From an uncultured Lachnospiraceae bacterium (GTDB lineage Bacteria > Bacillota > Clostridia > Lachnospirales > Lachnospiraceae), in contig CAJUBE010000007.1 of NCBI GenBank assembly GCA_910584725.1, positions 62,001 to 126,000 on the forward strand: 64,000 nt of DNA, given 5' to 3'. This document shows, piece after piece, positions 17,164 through 26,531 of this stretch. A model generated the notes under the pieces. It did no database searches, was not told the DNA's origin, and saw only the letters and a list, made by a program, of their open reading frames with translations. Each line of letters opens with the position of its first letter. Position 1 is the stretch's first letter. The position numbers and the translations under genes were made by a program.

Positions 17164-18093
17164 TTATTTTTGGTAATAGGTATCGTAGTTTACCAACTCG
17201 TCCAACAGCTTCGGAAGCTGCTCATCCATAGTCTCGTCCGGGAACTGGCATGTTCCCACCGCTTTGTGTCCTCCGCCGCCGTACTTGAGCATCAGACTTC
17301 CCACATTGACATTGGAAGTGCGATTTAATACGCTGTAACCCACCGCCGCGGAACAGCCCTTGCCGCCGCGCCCGTTGACAATCCACGCGGAAATATTCTG
17401 CTCCGGGTACATGCTGTAAATCAAGAAGCGGTTGCCGGAGTAAATCGGGTCAACGCCGCGCAGGTCAGAAATAATAACATCCTTCTCCACCCTCGTGTGC
17501 GCCTTCACCATCTCCCGGAACTTCTCATCCTGCTCGCGGTAAACGGCAATACGCTCCTGCACGTCCGGCAGCGCCAGTATCTCCTCTGTATTCATGGTAC
17601 GGCAGCACTCCATCAGTTTCTCCATGAGCTGATAGTTGGATATTGTAAAATTGCGCCACCTGCCGAGCCCCGTGCGGGGATCCATCAGAAATCCCACAAG
17701 AATCCAGCCCTGCGGATTCTGTATCTCGTCTATGGTCAGATTGCCGGAATCCACCTTGTCCACAGCCACCATCATATCATCGAAATGAGAAAAACGCTCC
17801 TCGCCGCCGTAATACTCATATATAATACGCGCGCAGGACGGTGTGATACGGCTCTCACCTTTATATTTCCCTTTTAACTCATTGCGCTCATGCTCGCTTG
17901 AGTGATGGTCAAACCAGAGTCCGCACCCTTCCACAAAAGGCACGTTCGCCAACACATCATTCTCCGTGATCTCCACAAGGCCATCCTGTAAATCCTTCGG
18001 ATGCGCAAACTTCCAACTGTCAATCAGGCCAACCTCCTTCAAGAGAGCGCCGCATGCCAGCCCGTCAAAATCAGATCGTGTCACTAATCTCAT
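17164..18093 (-). CDS. DHH-family phosphoesterase
   Basis: This 309-residue protein is of the DHH/DHHA1 family. It has an N-terminal RSDFDGLACGALL metal site, the FDHHSSE motif near residue 81 and a C-terminal DHHA1 motif (GGGGHKAVGTCQF) near residue 280. Family members hydrolyse polyphosphate, oligoribonucleotides or cyclic dinucleotides, and this member cannot be placed more narrowly. No membrane segment is seen. It heads the minus-strand run that continues into the small gene and the sensor cluster. Hairpin I of repeat A copy 4 ends 24 bases upstream of its start. Confidence 0.85.
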   Translation of the reverse strand: MRLVTRSDFDGLACGALLKEVGLIDSWKFAHPKDLQDGLVEITENDVLANVPFVEGCGLWFDHHSSEHERNELKGKYKGESRITPSCARIIYEYYGGEERFSHFDDMMVAVDKVDSGNLTIDEIQNPQGWILVGFLMDPRTGLGRWRNFTISNYQLMEKLMECCRTMNTEEILALPDVQERIAVYREQDEKFREMVKAHTRVEKDVIISDLRGVDPIYSGNRFLIYSMYPEQNISAWIVNGRGGKGCSAAVGYSVLNRTSNVNVGSLMLKYGGGGHKAVGTCQFPDETMDEQLPKLLDELVNYDTYYQK

Positions 18094-18117
18094 CGCTCTT
18101 CTCCTTTTACCCGCTGT

Positions 18118-18244
18118 GTCACAGCTTTGCTGTGACTCAAATCTGTGCGGAGAATGCCCGTATTTTGGGCATTCTCTGGCGTGAGACTTAGTACTTCTTA
18201 GCGAAGCAGCCTTTGCTGCTGAGCTTTAGAAGTACTTCTCACGC
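18118..18244 (-). repeat. Structured intergenic repeat, family A copy 4
   Basis: In plus-strand writing: hairpin I GTCACAGC-TTT-GCTGTGAC (18118-18136), then hairpin II AGAATGCCC/GGGCATTCT (18151-18175). The stem has outer helix GCGTGAGA/TCTCACGC (18179-18186, 18237-18244), CTT bulge 18187-18189 and inner helix AGTACTTCT/AGAAGTACT (18190-18198, 18228-18236). An internal GCAGC/GCTGC hairpin caps it. The first transcribed base of the stem is also the last base of the stop codon of the 63-residue gene. Confidence 0.85.
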
Positions 18245-18435
18245 TATTCTTTAATCTTGTCAATACCCGTAAGGTCTACACCGGAAACGTTAAGCAATGC
18301 CTTTAACGTCAAATACTCTTCTTTTAAGTCTGCGTATGTCTCAACTGCATTTTCTTTTTTTGCCAGAAGCATACGTCTCTGCACTTTTGCAAAGTCATCA
18401 AGCGCTGCCTTTGTCACTTCAATACCAGACGGCAA
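18244..18435 (-). CDS. 63-residue protein, twin 1 (beside addA)
   Basis: The frame starts with TTG (18435) behind GGTGATGG and encodes 63 residues: MPSGIEVTKAALDDF, a helical charged middle, and the end SGVDLTGIDKIKE. It matches the plus-strand gene at 26220-26411 at 43 of 63 positions without gaps, by my count. No known domain is recognised. Its composition (repeated AALDDF / DLKEEYLTLKALL heptads) suggests a helical bundle or coiled coil. Repeat A copy 4 begins at the stop codon. The two twins face outward on either side of addAB. Confidence 0.75.
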   Translation of the reverse strand: MPSGIEVTKAALDDFAKVQRRMLLAKKENAVETYADLKEEYLTLKALLNVSGVDLTGIDKIKE

Positions 18436-18566
18436 ACCATCACCCGCTTTCCACTGTGCTGTATTGACTGTTACTATGATTTATTATAACGAATATCGGC
18501 AAATATGTAAAGTGTGAAGAGTGTCGGTTTTATCGGCATAACGGGAAGGATGAAACAGGTGTCGGA

Positions 18567-21500
18567 TCAAACCGTAATCTCCTCCCCCAGCTTAAAGGAA
18601 TAAATCACCCGCTCTTTCACGGGCTTTCCGCTCACACCCGGCTCATAACCGTAAATCTGTTCCAACGCTTCGCTGTAGTAGGCAAGCTGCACCTGATAGC
18701 GTTTCACAAGCTCCGCTGCCGAGGACACGGCGTCCGTCTTGTAGTCCAGCACCACAAAGCCGTCCTCCTCCTCAAAAAACACGTCGATAATACCCTGAAC
18801 CAGCACCGTCTCCTCCTCCGGGAAACCGCTCCCAAGACGGCTGGCCGGAATCCCCATCACAAAGGGCTGCTCCTTGAAAAGTTTTCCTGCTCGGGCCGCC
18901 TCGGCCATGCGAAGCGCCGCCCGGCCCGTCAAGAAGTCCACAAGCTTCGGCACAGACACCGCACCGCTGTAATCCGGCGAAAGTCTGCCCGTCCACCGCA
19001 TCCGCTCCATCTGCTCCAAGAGAAGCGCTTCCGCCGCCTGCCGGTCTGCATTGACCTCTCTGGTCAGTTCGTGGAAATCAAACAGCTCCATCACCTTGTG
19101 GAAGGCGCTTCCCCGCATAGAACCGCTGACGGCCTCGTCAGCTCTCAGGAATTTGGGCAGATAGGGAACCGCCGGTTTCTCCTCAAAGAGCTTTGCCGCG
19201 GCCTCGTCGGTTTCCTGCATCCCCGCCATCTTCAATTCCGACACGGTCGTCTTGGTATAAAGTTCCCGCAGATTTCCGTGCGGATATTCGTAGGAAAACC
19301 TTCGCGACAACTCTGTCATAAGACTTTCGTCCGCCATCTTTGCCAAATCTCCGAAAAGGAGCCTTTTCTTCGCCTCCATCTCCAGAACCGTCTCCTCGAT
19401 CTTCTCCTCCACCACATGATCCCATTCGGTCAATTTTACCGCAAACGCCAGTTCCGCGGCATATTCCGGAGCGTCCGGTTCCACCTCCGCCCCGCAGGCC
19501 TCATAGAGTCCGTCAAAACACCGATTGCCGGAGAGAGCGCAGAGCAAAAGCGACAGAAAGCTGTTCTGCCCCATCAGGACGTCATAGGAAAGCAGGCTGC
19601 ATTCCCGCCGCCGCAGCGGAAGAAGGGCCGCCGCCGTCTTTTCCGGATTCTTGACCACTCCGGTCAGAATCAGTTTCTCCTCCGCTCTCGTCATAGCCAC
19701 ATACAGGATGCGCAGTTCCTCCGCCATACTGTCCCGCCGCAGTTTCAACGCGACGGCATTTTTTCGCAGATTCTTTCCCTTCACCCGTCTCTCCGGATCC
19801 ACATAGTCAACGCCGATCCCGGCGTCCACATCCACCGCCAGAATCCCGCTGCCCTCCTTTTTGCGAAACGCCGCTCCCAGTCCCGACACGAAACAGATCG
19901 GAAACTCCAGGCCCTTACTCTTGTGGATGCTCATAATACGCACCACATCCGCGTTCTCGTCCTGCATGGCGGCTTCGCCGTAATCCACTTCGTATTTTTC
20001 CATCTGCTCCATGTACCGCAGAAAATGATAGAGGCCGAAATAGCTTGTCTTCTCATAGTCCGCCGCCTTCACCAGCAGCATTTCCACGTTGGCCCGCCGT
20101 CTACTGCCCTCGGGCCTCGCCGCCACATAGTGCAGATAGCCCGTCTCCCGCAGAATGACCTGCAGAAGCTCGTGGACGGATAGATAGACTGACATTTCCC
20201 TGTAAGCGGAAATTTTGTCAAGAAAGTCCATGATTTTTACACGCAGAGCCTCGTCGATCTGCTCTGCGCCTGCTGCCTCCGCTTCGCCTGCCTGCCCTAC
20301 GCTCTGTGAAGGCGCTTTGACCGCTTCCGTCATTTCTCGCCCGACACAGGCGGCAAGCGCGTCATACAGGTATTTCTTCTTCGGGAAGGCCGCCCGCACA
20401 AGCGCGATCTCCTCCTCTGAAAAGCCGCCCAGGCAGGTGTGCAGCACGCCGTAGAGGGGAATGTCCTGCAGCGGATTGTCCAAAACCCGCAGAAAATGCA
20501 AAAGTTCCTGCACCTCCGCGGCCGCAAAATACCCGGTGCGGGAAGTCACGTGGACGGGAATCCCCTCCTCCTCCAGCACCCGCTTAAATACCTCGTCCCA
20601 GCCGGACAACGTGCGCAGCAGAATCACAATATCCCGAAAGGCCGCCCGGCGCAGCGCCCCCGTCTCCTTGTCCGTCACCTGAAACTCCCGAAGGAGCGTC
20701 TTGATCTGCGCCGCCACGCCGTAGGCTTCCTGTTCCTTCGCTGAAAGCGTTCCCGCAGATTCCTCATTCGCCTCCCGCTTTTCGGAAGCCGCCTGCGCCC
20801 CCGTCCCGTCCTGCACGGAAGATTCCGCGGACACTTTCTCCTCCCGAAACAGCAGAAGCTGTGTCACGTTCGAGGCGTCCTCCGAAAGCCCTCCCTCCCG
20901 CACGGGATAAGCGGCTCCTGGATGCAGCGCCGCCTTCTCGTCATAGACAATGCCACCCATTTCCTTTCCCATCATCCGCGCAAAGACGGCGTTCACACTG
21001 TCGATCACCTCCCTGCGGCTCCTGAAATTCTGATGCAGGTCAATCCGCCGCGCATGTTCCTCCGCGCCGCCGTAGGCCTCCTGCTTTTCCAAGAACAGTT
21101 CCGGTCTCGCCAGGCGGAACTTATAGATGCTCTGCTTCACATCCCCCACCATAAACCGATTGTACCGTCCCTCGGACTCCCCGCTGACGGCGGCGAGCAG
21201 ATACTCCTGCACCAAATTGCTGTCCTGGTACTCGTCGATCAGAATTTCATGAAACCGGCTCCTGTAGGCGAGCGCGGTCTCCGTGGGCGCATAGCCGTCC
21301 CCTTCCCCGCGCAGTAAAATCTGCAGGGCCAGGTGCTCTATATCGTCAAAATCCAGAATGTTTTTCTCCCGCTTCGCTTCGTCGAAAGCCGTCTTAAAGG
21401 AAAGCGTCAGATCCACCAGGGCCGACACCGCCGCCGCACAGCCTTCCATCTGCCTGCTCACCTGCACGGACGATCCGCAAAAAAACTGCGTCCGCAGCTC

Positions 21501-22538
21501 GGAAAGCGCCTCCTTCACACTGTCCCGCAGCGCTTTTGCCGCCTCCCGCTTTGCCGGCGAGACAGAGGCGTCCCGCTTGGAGGGAAGCCGCCCGAACGCC
21601 ACCGCATCGAACGCGCCGCAGAGGGCGTCGTAATCCGCCGTTTCCGCCTGCGCACCGCGCGCCGCACCCGTCTGATTGCTGCCCGCTTCCTGCACATCCT
21701 CTACCCCGCCAGAAGCGCTCTTGTTCTCCGCGCCTGCGCAGTCCCCGCCGCACAGCCTAAGCAGCCCCGCCGACATCTCCCGCTCCTTTTCCAGCAGTTC
21801 CCCGTAAAAATACGGCCCGTCGGGTTCCTCGCACAGACCAAGCGCCGCTTCCAGCTTTTCCACACACCCCGCCAGCACGAGACACACATGTTCCATAAAA
21901 AGCGCCGCCCACGGGAAGGTCAGCGGGTCGCCTGTTACCTGGTAATCCCCCTTCCGCTGCGCAAGCCACGCCTCCGGGAAGGGCATACTCATGGCAAAAT
22001 CATAGAGCTTTATGACCTCCTTCTCCACCGCCTCGTCTCTGTTTCCGACACTGAAATATTCCATACAGTGCAGGAAATCCGGGTCTTCCCTCCCGTAAGC
22101 GTCCTCGATCACCGCCCCCAGCACATCCGCGCGAAGGAGCTTTAACTCCCCCTCCTCCGCGATCCGAAAGCCGGGATCCAATCCGATAGTATGAAACTGG
22201 TTGCGCAGAACAAAAAGGCAGAAGCTGTCTATGGTCGTGATCTGAGCGTTATAGAGCAGAGTGGTCTGCCGCTGTAAATGCTCGTTGCCCGGATCAAGGG
22301 CAAGCCTGTCGCTGAGGGCACGGCTGACCCGCTCCCGCATCTGCGCCGCCGCCGCGTTGGTGAAAGTCACCACCAGCAGCCTGTCGACATCCACCGGGTT
22401 CTCCCCGCCGCACACCATCTCCACGATCCGCTCCACCAAAACCGCCGTCTTCCCGGAGCCCGCCGCCGCAGAGACCAGAAGATTACAGCCTCTTGTCTCT
22501 ATCACCTGTCTCTGTGTGTCTGTAAATGTGATTCCCAT
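18567..22538 (-). CDS. addA: AddA helicase-nuclease subunit
   Basis: This 1323-residue UvrD/PcrA-type helicase has a C-terminal RecB-type nuclease domain. The start MGITFTDTQRQVIE is the family start and has an ATGAGG site upstream. In order: Walker A SAAAGSGKTAVL (about residue 25), LLVVTFTNAAAAQMRERV, the UvrD motif II DEYQDSN (about 410), DADVVRIMSIHKSKGLEFP, LRILYVAMTRAEEKL, and nuclease motif FVVLDYKTDAV near the C-terminus. With AddB it resects double-strand ends and loads RecA at Chi-like sites. It follows addB by about 106 bases. No terminator is evident after it. Confidence 0.97.
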   Translation of the reverse strand: MGITFTDTQRQVIETRGCNLLVSAAAGSGKTAVLVERIVEMVCGGENPVDVDRLLVVTFTNAAAAQMRERVSRALSDRLALDPGNEHLQRQTTLLYNAQITTIDSFCLFVLRNQFHTIGLDPGFRIAEEGELKLLRADVLGAVIEDAYGREDPDFLHCMEYFSVGNRDEAVEKEVIKLYDFAMSMPFPEAWLAQRKGDYQVTGDPLTFPWAALFMEHVCLVLAGCVEKLEAALGLCEEPDGPYFYGELLEKEREMSAGLLRLCGGDCAGAENKSASGGVEDVQEAGSNQTGAARGAQAETADYDALCGAFDAVAFGRLPSKRDASVSPAKREAAKALRDSVKEALSELRTQFFCGSSVQVSRQMEGCAAAVSALVDLTLSFKTAFDEAKREKNILDFDDIEHLALQILLRGEGDGYAPTETALAYRSRFHEILIDEYQDSNLVQEYLLAAVSGESEGRYNRFMVGDVKQSIYKFRLARPELFLEKQEAYGGAEEHARRIDLHQNFRSRREVIDSVNAVFARMMGKEMGGIVYDEKAALHPGAAYPVREGGLSEDASNVTQLLLFREEKVSAESSVQDGTGAQAASEKREANEESAGTLSAKEQEAYGVAAQIKTLLREFQVTDKETGALRRAAFRDIVILLRTLSGWDEVFKRVLEEEGIPVHVTSRTGYFAAAEVQELLHFLRVLDNPLQDIPLYGVLHTCLGGFSEEEIALVRAAFPKKKYLYDALAACVGREMTEAVKAPSQSVGQAGEAEAAGAEQIDEALRVKIMDFLDKISAYREMSVYLSVHELLQVILRETGYLHYVAARPEGSRRRANVEMLLVKAADYEKTSYFGLYHFLRYMEQMEKYEVDYGEAAMQDENADVVRIMSIHKSKGLEFPICFVSGLGAAFRKKEGSGILAVDVDAGIGVDYVDPERRVKGKNLRKNAVALKLRRDSMAEELRILYVAMTRAEEKLILTGVVKNPEKTAAALLPLRRRECSLLSYDVLMGQNSFLSLLLCALSGNRCFDGLYEACGAEVEPDAPEYAAELAFAVKLTEWDHVVEEKIEETVLEMEAKKRLLFGDLAKMADESLMTELSRRFSYEYPHGNLRELYTKTTVSELKMAGMQETDEAAAKLFEEKPAVPYLPKFLRADEAVSGSMRGSAFHKVMELFDFHELTREVNADRQAAEALLLEQMERMRWTGRLSPDYSGAVSVPKLVDFLTGRAALRMAEAARAGKLFKEQPFVMGIPASRLGSGFPEEETVLVQGIIDVFFEEEDGFVVLDYKTDAVSSAAELVKRYQVQLAYYSEALEQIYGYEPGVSGKPVKERVIYSFKLGEEITV

Positions 22539-22644
22539 AATTACCTCATCCCGGAGCATCATACAATGCCCCTTCCTTCCCGCTGTCTCTGTCCGTCAGC
22601 CATCCTTTCCTACCGCACAGGCTTTCATCCCTGCCCGCGGTGTC

Positions 22645-25600
22645 TCATTCGTCCGCTTTCTTTTCCCTGCCATGCGCCGGGTCTGCTGCCGCCGACTCCG
22701 TCTCCTCCCGCATCTTCTCCAGCGCTTCCTCCGCCTTTAACTTTGTGAGCTTCCGCGGCCGATATCCCGCCGCCCCCGCTTCAAACCCGCAGACATGCTT
22801 ATACGCACAGTAGGTACAGGCTTTCTCCGCGCCCAGCTCACAGGGATTGACCGAGATGGTTCCATCCAGAATCTCCCTGCCCAGCTTTTTGATTTTTCGG
22901 TTTACATAATCCGAAACCGTCCGCATATCCTCCTCCGACATGACACTGGAGACAGCGGAGAAGCTGCCGTCCTTTTTCCGCTCCAACGGCAGAATATCGG
23001 ACTTATCCGTAAACTCTCCATCCAGCATTCTGACAGCCTCGTCATTTTCATTGACCATTCCGGACATCTTTAATTCCCGCAAAATGCGCCCGTTGATTTC
23101 CTCCGTTGAAAGCTCCTCGCCCTCCACCATCGGATCCGCCACCCGATAGTAAAGCATGGCCGCCGGCACCGCCTCCTTATCGGGATATTTCTTCTGCACA
23201 AGTTCCACCGCCGCATTCATATAGACCACAAGCTGTAACTGCAGGCCGTAATAGAGGGCCGCCAGATCAAACCGCCTGTCCCCGGACTTATAATCGATGA
23301 CCTTCACATACACGCGGTCGTCGGTTTCCCCGATATCCACCCGGTCAATCCTGCCCCGCAGACGCAGCTTTTCCTTTTCACCAAGAGCAATATTCAGGGA
23401 ATCCAGATTTTCCAGCACGTCGAAGGAAACCTCGAACGCCTCCGGCAAAAAACGACCCTTGCGAAGCTGTGTCTGCAAGGTACGCACCGTGCGGTTCAAA
23501 ATCCGCTCCATCCTCACGAGCAGATGCCTGTTTCTCGCATTGCTGTAAAGGATCGTCTCCCCGTAGGACGCCGCGCAGGCGGCAAGCGTCTCCGCCACAA
23601 GCTTTCGCCCCTCCTCTTCCGGGAAGTCGAACCAGGTATAACCCTTTTCTCTCAGACGGCCGGAAAATCCCTCCAATACACTGTGAAATAAATTTCCCAT
23701 GTCCGCTGCCTCGAAGCTGTACTCGCCCCGCTCATGCAGACGAAGCCCGTACTGCAGAAAATGAGCGTAAGCGCAGGCGGCATATTTTTCCAGACGGCTG
23801 ACGCTGTTTAGCAGGGACGCGCCATAGAGGGCCACGGCCGCCGCCCGGGAAAGCGGTCTGTCCTCATGTCTTGCAAAAGCGGTCTCCACCAGCTTCCCGA
23901 CCTGCCCGCGGTACTGCGGACTCTCTTCGTAACAGCGGTAAAACGTGAGAAACGTCCTGCGCTCCTCCTCATCCAGCCGCCCGGCCGCGTACTCCCGCAG
24001 CATATCCGTGAAAAAGCTCACGCCGTCCGCTCCGCACAGAAGCTGTTCCTCCACCGCCTCCCGCTCCGGCGTCTCCAGGGCAAGCCCGGGAAACAGCCCC
24101 TGCAGAAGCTCCACCAGGTAGGCAGGGCGCAGCGACCTGCCGTCCTCCCCCACTCTGGCGTAGGACAGGGTAAGCGTCTCCGACGGCTTCGTCATATTCA
24201 GATAGAGATAGAGCCGCTGGATGTACATCTGCTCTCTGGGAGAGGGCGCAAGTTCAATATCCGACTCCCGTAAGAACTCCCGGTCAAGATCGGAAATAAT
24301 GCCGCCCCCGGAGCCCTTCGGGATATTGCCGTCGTTCACCCCCAAGAAAAAGAGAACCTTTACCTGCTTTAAACGGGTTCTCTCGATGTCTCCCACCAGA
24401 ATGCGGTCTACATTCTGGGGAATCGTTCCCACCGTGATCTCCGCAAGCCCCGCGTCCAGAATATCCGCAAACTCTTTGATCGTCAGTTCCTCCGCCGCAA
24501 GCAGCCCCTCAATCTGATCCAGAAGATCAATCACCAAGGGATAAATTTGGCCGTACTCTTTGGCTCTGGCCAGCTCTCCCCTCTCCTGAAAAGCTTTCTC
24601 GAAATCCGAAAGCTTCCGCTGTACCTCGTTCGCCACAAGGAAATCATAGAGCGCACGCACCATATCCCCCGCCGTCTTAAGCGGCACAAGAAAAGGCGCA
24701 AACTGCTCCATCAGCCGCTCACGCATGGCATTGCAGGCGACCAGCGACGAGAGAGACGCCTCCTCGCCCTCCGGCTCCTCCTCCCTGTAAGTAAAGGCTT
24801 CGCTCCAGCGTTTCCGGCCCCTGATTCCGAAACGGCGGACATAGTTTTCCAGCCTGTCCACTTCCTCTGCCGTAAAGTCCGCAAGCCCCGTGCGCAGATA
24901 GTGGAATACCGCGGGGAAGCTGAAATCCTGCAGCAAAATCTGTAGGGCGCTGCGCACATAGGAGGTGAAGGGATTGCCCAATATGCCCCTTGTCTGGTCG
25001 ATGTAGATGGGAATGTCAAAGCGGTCGAAAACCTCCTGCGCCTCCTTTCCATACACCCCCATATTGCCCGTCACCACAGCGATGTCACGGTAACACAGCT
25101 CCTCCGATTCCAAAAGGCGCCTGCGTATCGCAATGCAGGTCTGCCGCAGTTCCTCCATGGGCGTGGATGCCTCGATCAGCCGAATCTTTTCCGCCGCCCC
25201 CTCATAGGCGCGGGGCGGATATCGGAACAGGTTCCTCTCCAGATGGGCAAGCTCCGGATTGTCCGCAAAGCGCGGCGGACGGCCGTCCACCTTCTCCGTG
25301 CACCAAACTGCCTCCTCCTCCGAAACCCCCGCCTCCGCGGCCAGTCTTTTCAAAACCGACACGGTTTTCTGGGTCAGATAAAAGAGCTTCTGCTCCCCCT
25401 CCACACGGTAAGGATTTTCCCTCTCATCCATGGTTAGAGTGATAATGACTCTATCAGTCAACCTCAGCAGATCCTGGATCACCCGGTTCTGAATCGGCGT
25501 AAACCCGGTAAAGCCGTCGAAAGCAATGACGCTTCCTCTCACAATTTCCGATTCCGGCAGGGCCGCCCGCAGTCTGTCTAACGTCCCCTCCGTGGTGATG

Positions 25601-26121
25601 AAGCGGCCACGTATGTATTCCCCGAAGGCCCGGTACAGATGGCGCAGATCTTTCAGCTTATAGTAGAGCACCCCTCGCTCCTTCGCATAGTCAATCAGCG
25701 TTTCCAGCTCCTTCTCCCCGACGCCGTACTGCATAAACTCGGAGAGCGCCGACTTTACCTCATGGATATAGCCGATCTTGTGCAGATGACTGCCTAGAAC
25801 CGTCAAGTTCTCCCGCTCCTGCCCGGCCACCTTGCGCAGCACCAGACTCTTTCCCGTATCGTCCAGAACCGGCAGTTCCTCCCCGCCTACCTCCTCAATG
25901 ATCCGATGGGTCAGCCTCCCGAAGCTCAACACGTCGATATTCATGATCGCGTGGCGCGGATGCTCCACCACCAGATCCATCTGGGTCTGCATGGTAAACT
26001 GATCCGGCACGATCAGCAGATAATTTTTCTCCGGATGGCGCTGTGATTCCTCTATGATATAATCATGCAGTTTCCGGCTTTTGCCGGCACCCGAGGCGCC
26101 GAAATAAAATTGCAGGGACAT
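22645..26121 (-). CDS. addB: AddB helicase-like/nuclease subunit
   Basis: The 1158-residue partner of AddA begins SLQFYFGASGAGKSRKL, with a Walker A-like P-loop near residue 8. The C-terminal RecB-type nuclease has GRIDRVDIGETDD and VKVIDYKSG (about 905-930), and an iron-sulfur cluster signature near the end (CELGAEKACTYCAYKHVC) that pairs with a Cys far upstream (YAACAYAHFL). Length and order match clostridial AddB. It is the first gene of the addBA operon, with a minus-strand TATAAT about 60 bases upstream in the gap shared with the divergent 63-residue gene. Confidence 0.97.
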   Translation of the reverse strand: MSLQFYFGASGAGKSRKLHDYIIEESQRHPEKNYLLIVPDQFTMQTQMDLVVEHPRHAIMNIDVLSFGRLTHRIIEEVGGEELPVLDDTGKSLVLRKVAGQERENLTVLGSHLHKIGYIHEVKSALSEFMQYGVGEKELETLIDYAKERGVLYYKLKDLRHLYRAFGEYIRGRFITTEGTLDRLRAALPESEIVRGSVIAFDGFTGFTPIQNRVIQDLLRLTDRVIITLTMDERENPYRVEGEQKLFYLTQKTVSVLKRLAAEAGVSEEEAVWCTEKVDGRPPRFADNPELAHLERNLFRYPPRAYEGAAEKIRLIEASTPMEELRQTCIAIRRRLLESEELCYRDIAVVTGNMGVYGKEAQEVFDRFDIPIYIDQTRGILGNPFTSYVRSALQILLQDFSFPAVFHYLRTGLADFTAEEVDRLENYVRRFGIRGRKRWSEAFTYREEEPEGEEASLSSLVACNAMRERLMEQFAPFLVPLKTAGDMVRALYDFLVANEVQRKLSDFEKAFQERGELARAKEYGQIYPLVIDLLDQIEGLLAAEELTIKEFADILDAGLAEITVGTIPQNVDRILVGDIERTRLKQVKVLFFLGVNDGNIPKGSGGGIISDLDREFLRESDIELAPSPREQMYIQRLYLYLNMTKPSETLTLSYARVGEDGRSLRPAYLVELLQGLFPGLALETPEREAVEEQLLCGADGVSFFTDMLREYAAGRLDEEERRTFLTFYRCYEESPQYRGQVGKLVETAFARHEDRPLSRAAAVALYGASLLNSVSRLEKYAACAYAHFLQYGLRLHERGEYSFEAADMGNLFHSVLEGFSGRLREKGYTWFDFPEEEGRKLVAETLAACAASYGETILYSNARNRHLLVRMERILNRTVRTLQTQLRKGRFLPEAFEVSFDVLENLDSLNIALGEKEKLRLRGRIDRVDIGETDDRVYVKVIDYKSGDRRFDLAALYYGLQLQLVVYMNAAVELVQKKYPDKEAVPAAMLYYRVADPMVEGEELSTEEINGRILRELKMSGMVNENDEAVRMLDGEFTDKSDILPLERKKDGSFSAVSSVMSEEDMRTVSDYVNRKIKKLGREILDGTISVNPCELGAEKACTYCAYKHVCGFEAGAAGYRPRKLTKLKAEEALEKMREETESAAADPAHGREKKADE

Positions 26122-26219
26122 ACTCTTCCTTTCGTCAAAACAGGCTTTACACCTGACATGAAAACTTTTATAATTATATTATAGCATGGGTTCAAATTAT
26201 AAAGGAAGTAGGTGATTAT

Positions 26220-26411
26220 ATGCCGACCAGTCTTGAAGTGACAAAAGCAGCTATAGACGATTTCAAAAAGATACAAAAATACATGGTTTTAGCCAAAGAA
26301 GAAAACGCCACCAAAACATATGAAGAGTTAAAAGATGAATATCTCTCATTAAAAGCAATCTTACAAGTTTCCGGCGTGAATCTCACCGACATTGACAAAA
26401 TCAAAGAATAG
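26220..26411 (+). CDS. 63-residue protein, twin 2 (beside addB)
   Basis: The ATG start at 26220 has GGAAGTAGGTGAT upstream. The protein (MPTSLEVTKAAIDDF ... SGVNLTDIDKIKE) has the same length as the 18244-18435 product and is about two-thirds identical. Codon use here is strongly A/T-ending while twin 1 is mixed, so the copies are not a recent duplication. It is transcribed divergently from addB, 98 bases away. Repeat A copy 5 follows the stop codon by eight bases. Function is unknown; the shared context suggests a conserved unit of gene plus structured 3' element. Confidence 0.75.
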   Translation: MPTSLEVTKAAIDDFKKIQKYMVLAKEENATKTYEELKDEYLSLKAILQVSGVNLTDIDKIKE

Positions 26412-26419
26412 AGTGAGAA

Positions 26420-26515
26420 ATGCGAAAAGTACTTCTAAAGACGTCCCGCCATAGGACGGGACGCCAAGAAGTACTAAGTTTCGCATAAGAGAATGCCCAA
26501 AATACGGGCATTCTC
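26420..26515 (+). repeat. Structured intergenic repeat, family A copy 5
   Basis: On the plus strand the stem comes first: ATGCGAAA/TTTCGCAT (26420-26427 with 26479-26486). The inner helix is AGTACTTCT/AGAAGTACT (26428-26436 with 26467-26475), and the bulge AAG at 26476-26478 is the complement of the CTT of the other copies. Hairpin II GAGAATGCCC/GGGCATTCTC follows at 26489-26515. It lies between the convergent 63-residue gene and metQ. Confidence 0.85.
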
Positions 26516-26531
26516 CGCATTGATTTGGAAT

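Noticed and set aside
18118..26515. Composite transposon carrying addAB
   Set aside because: No transposase and no insertion-sequence ends are present, and addAB is a core gene pair; only the inverted bracket itself is reported.
1661..26515. Family A elements as ordinary rho-independent terminators
   Set aside because: No T-run follows the stem or hairpin on the transcribed strand in most copies, and the three-base bulge and covariation go beyond what a terminator needs.
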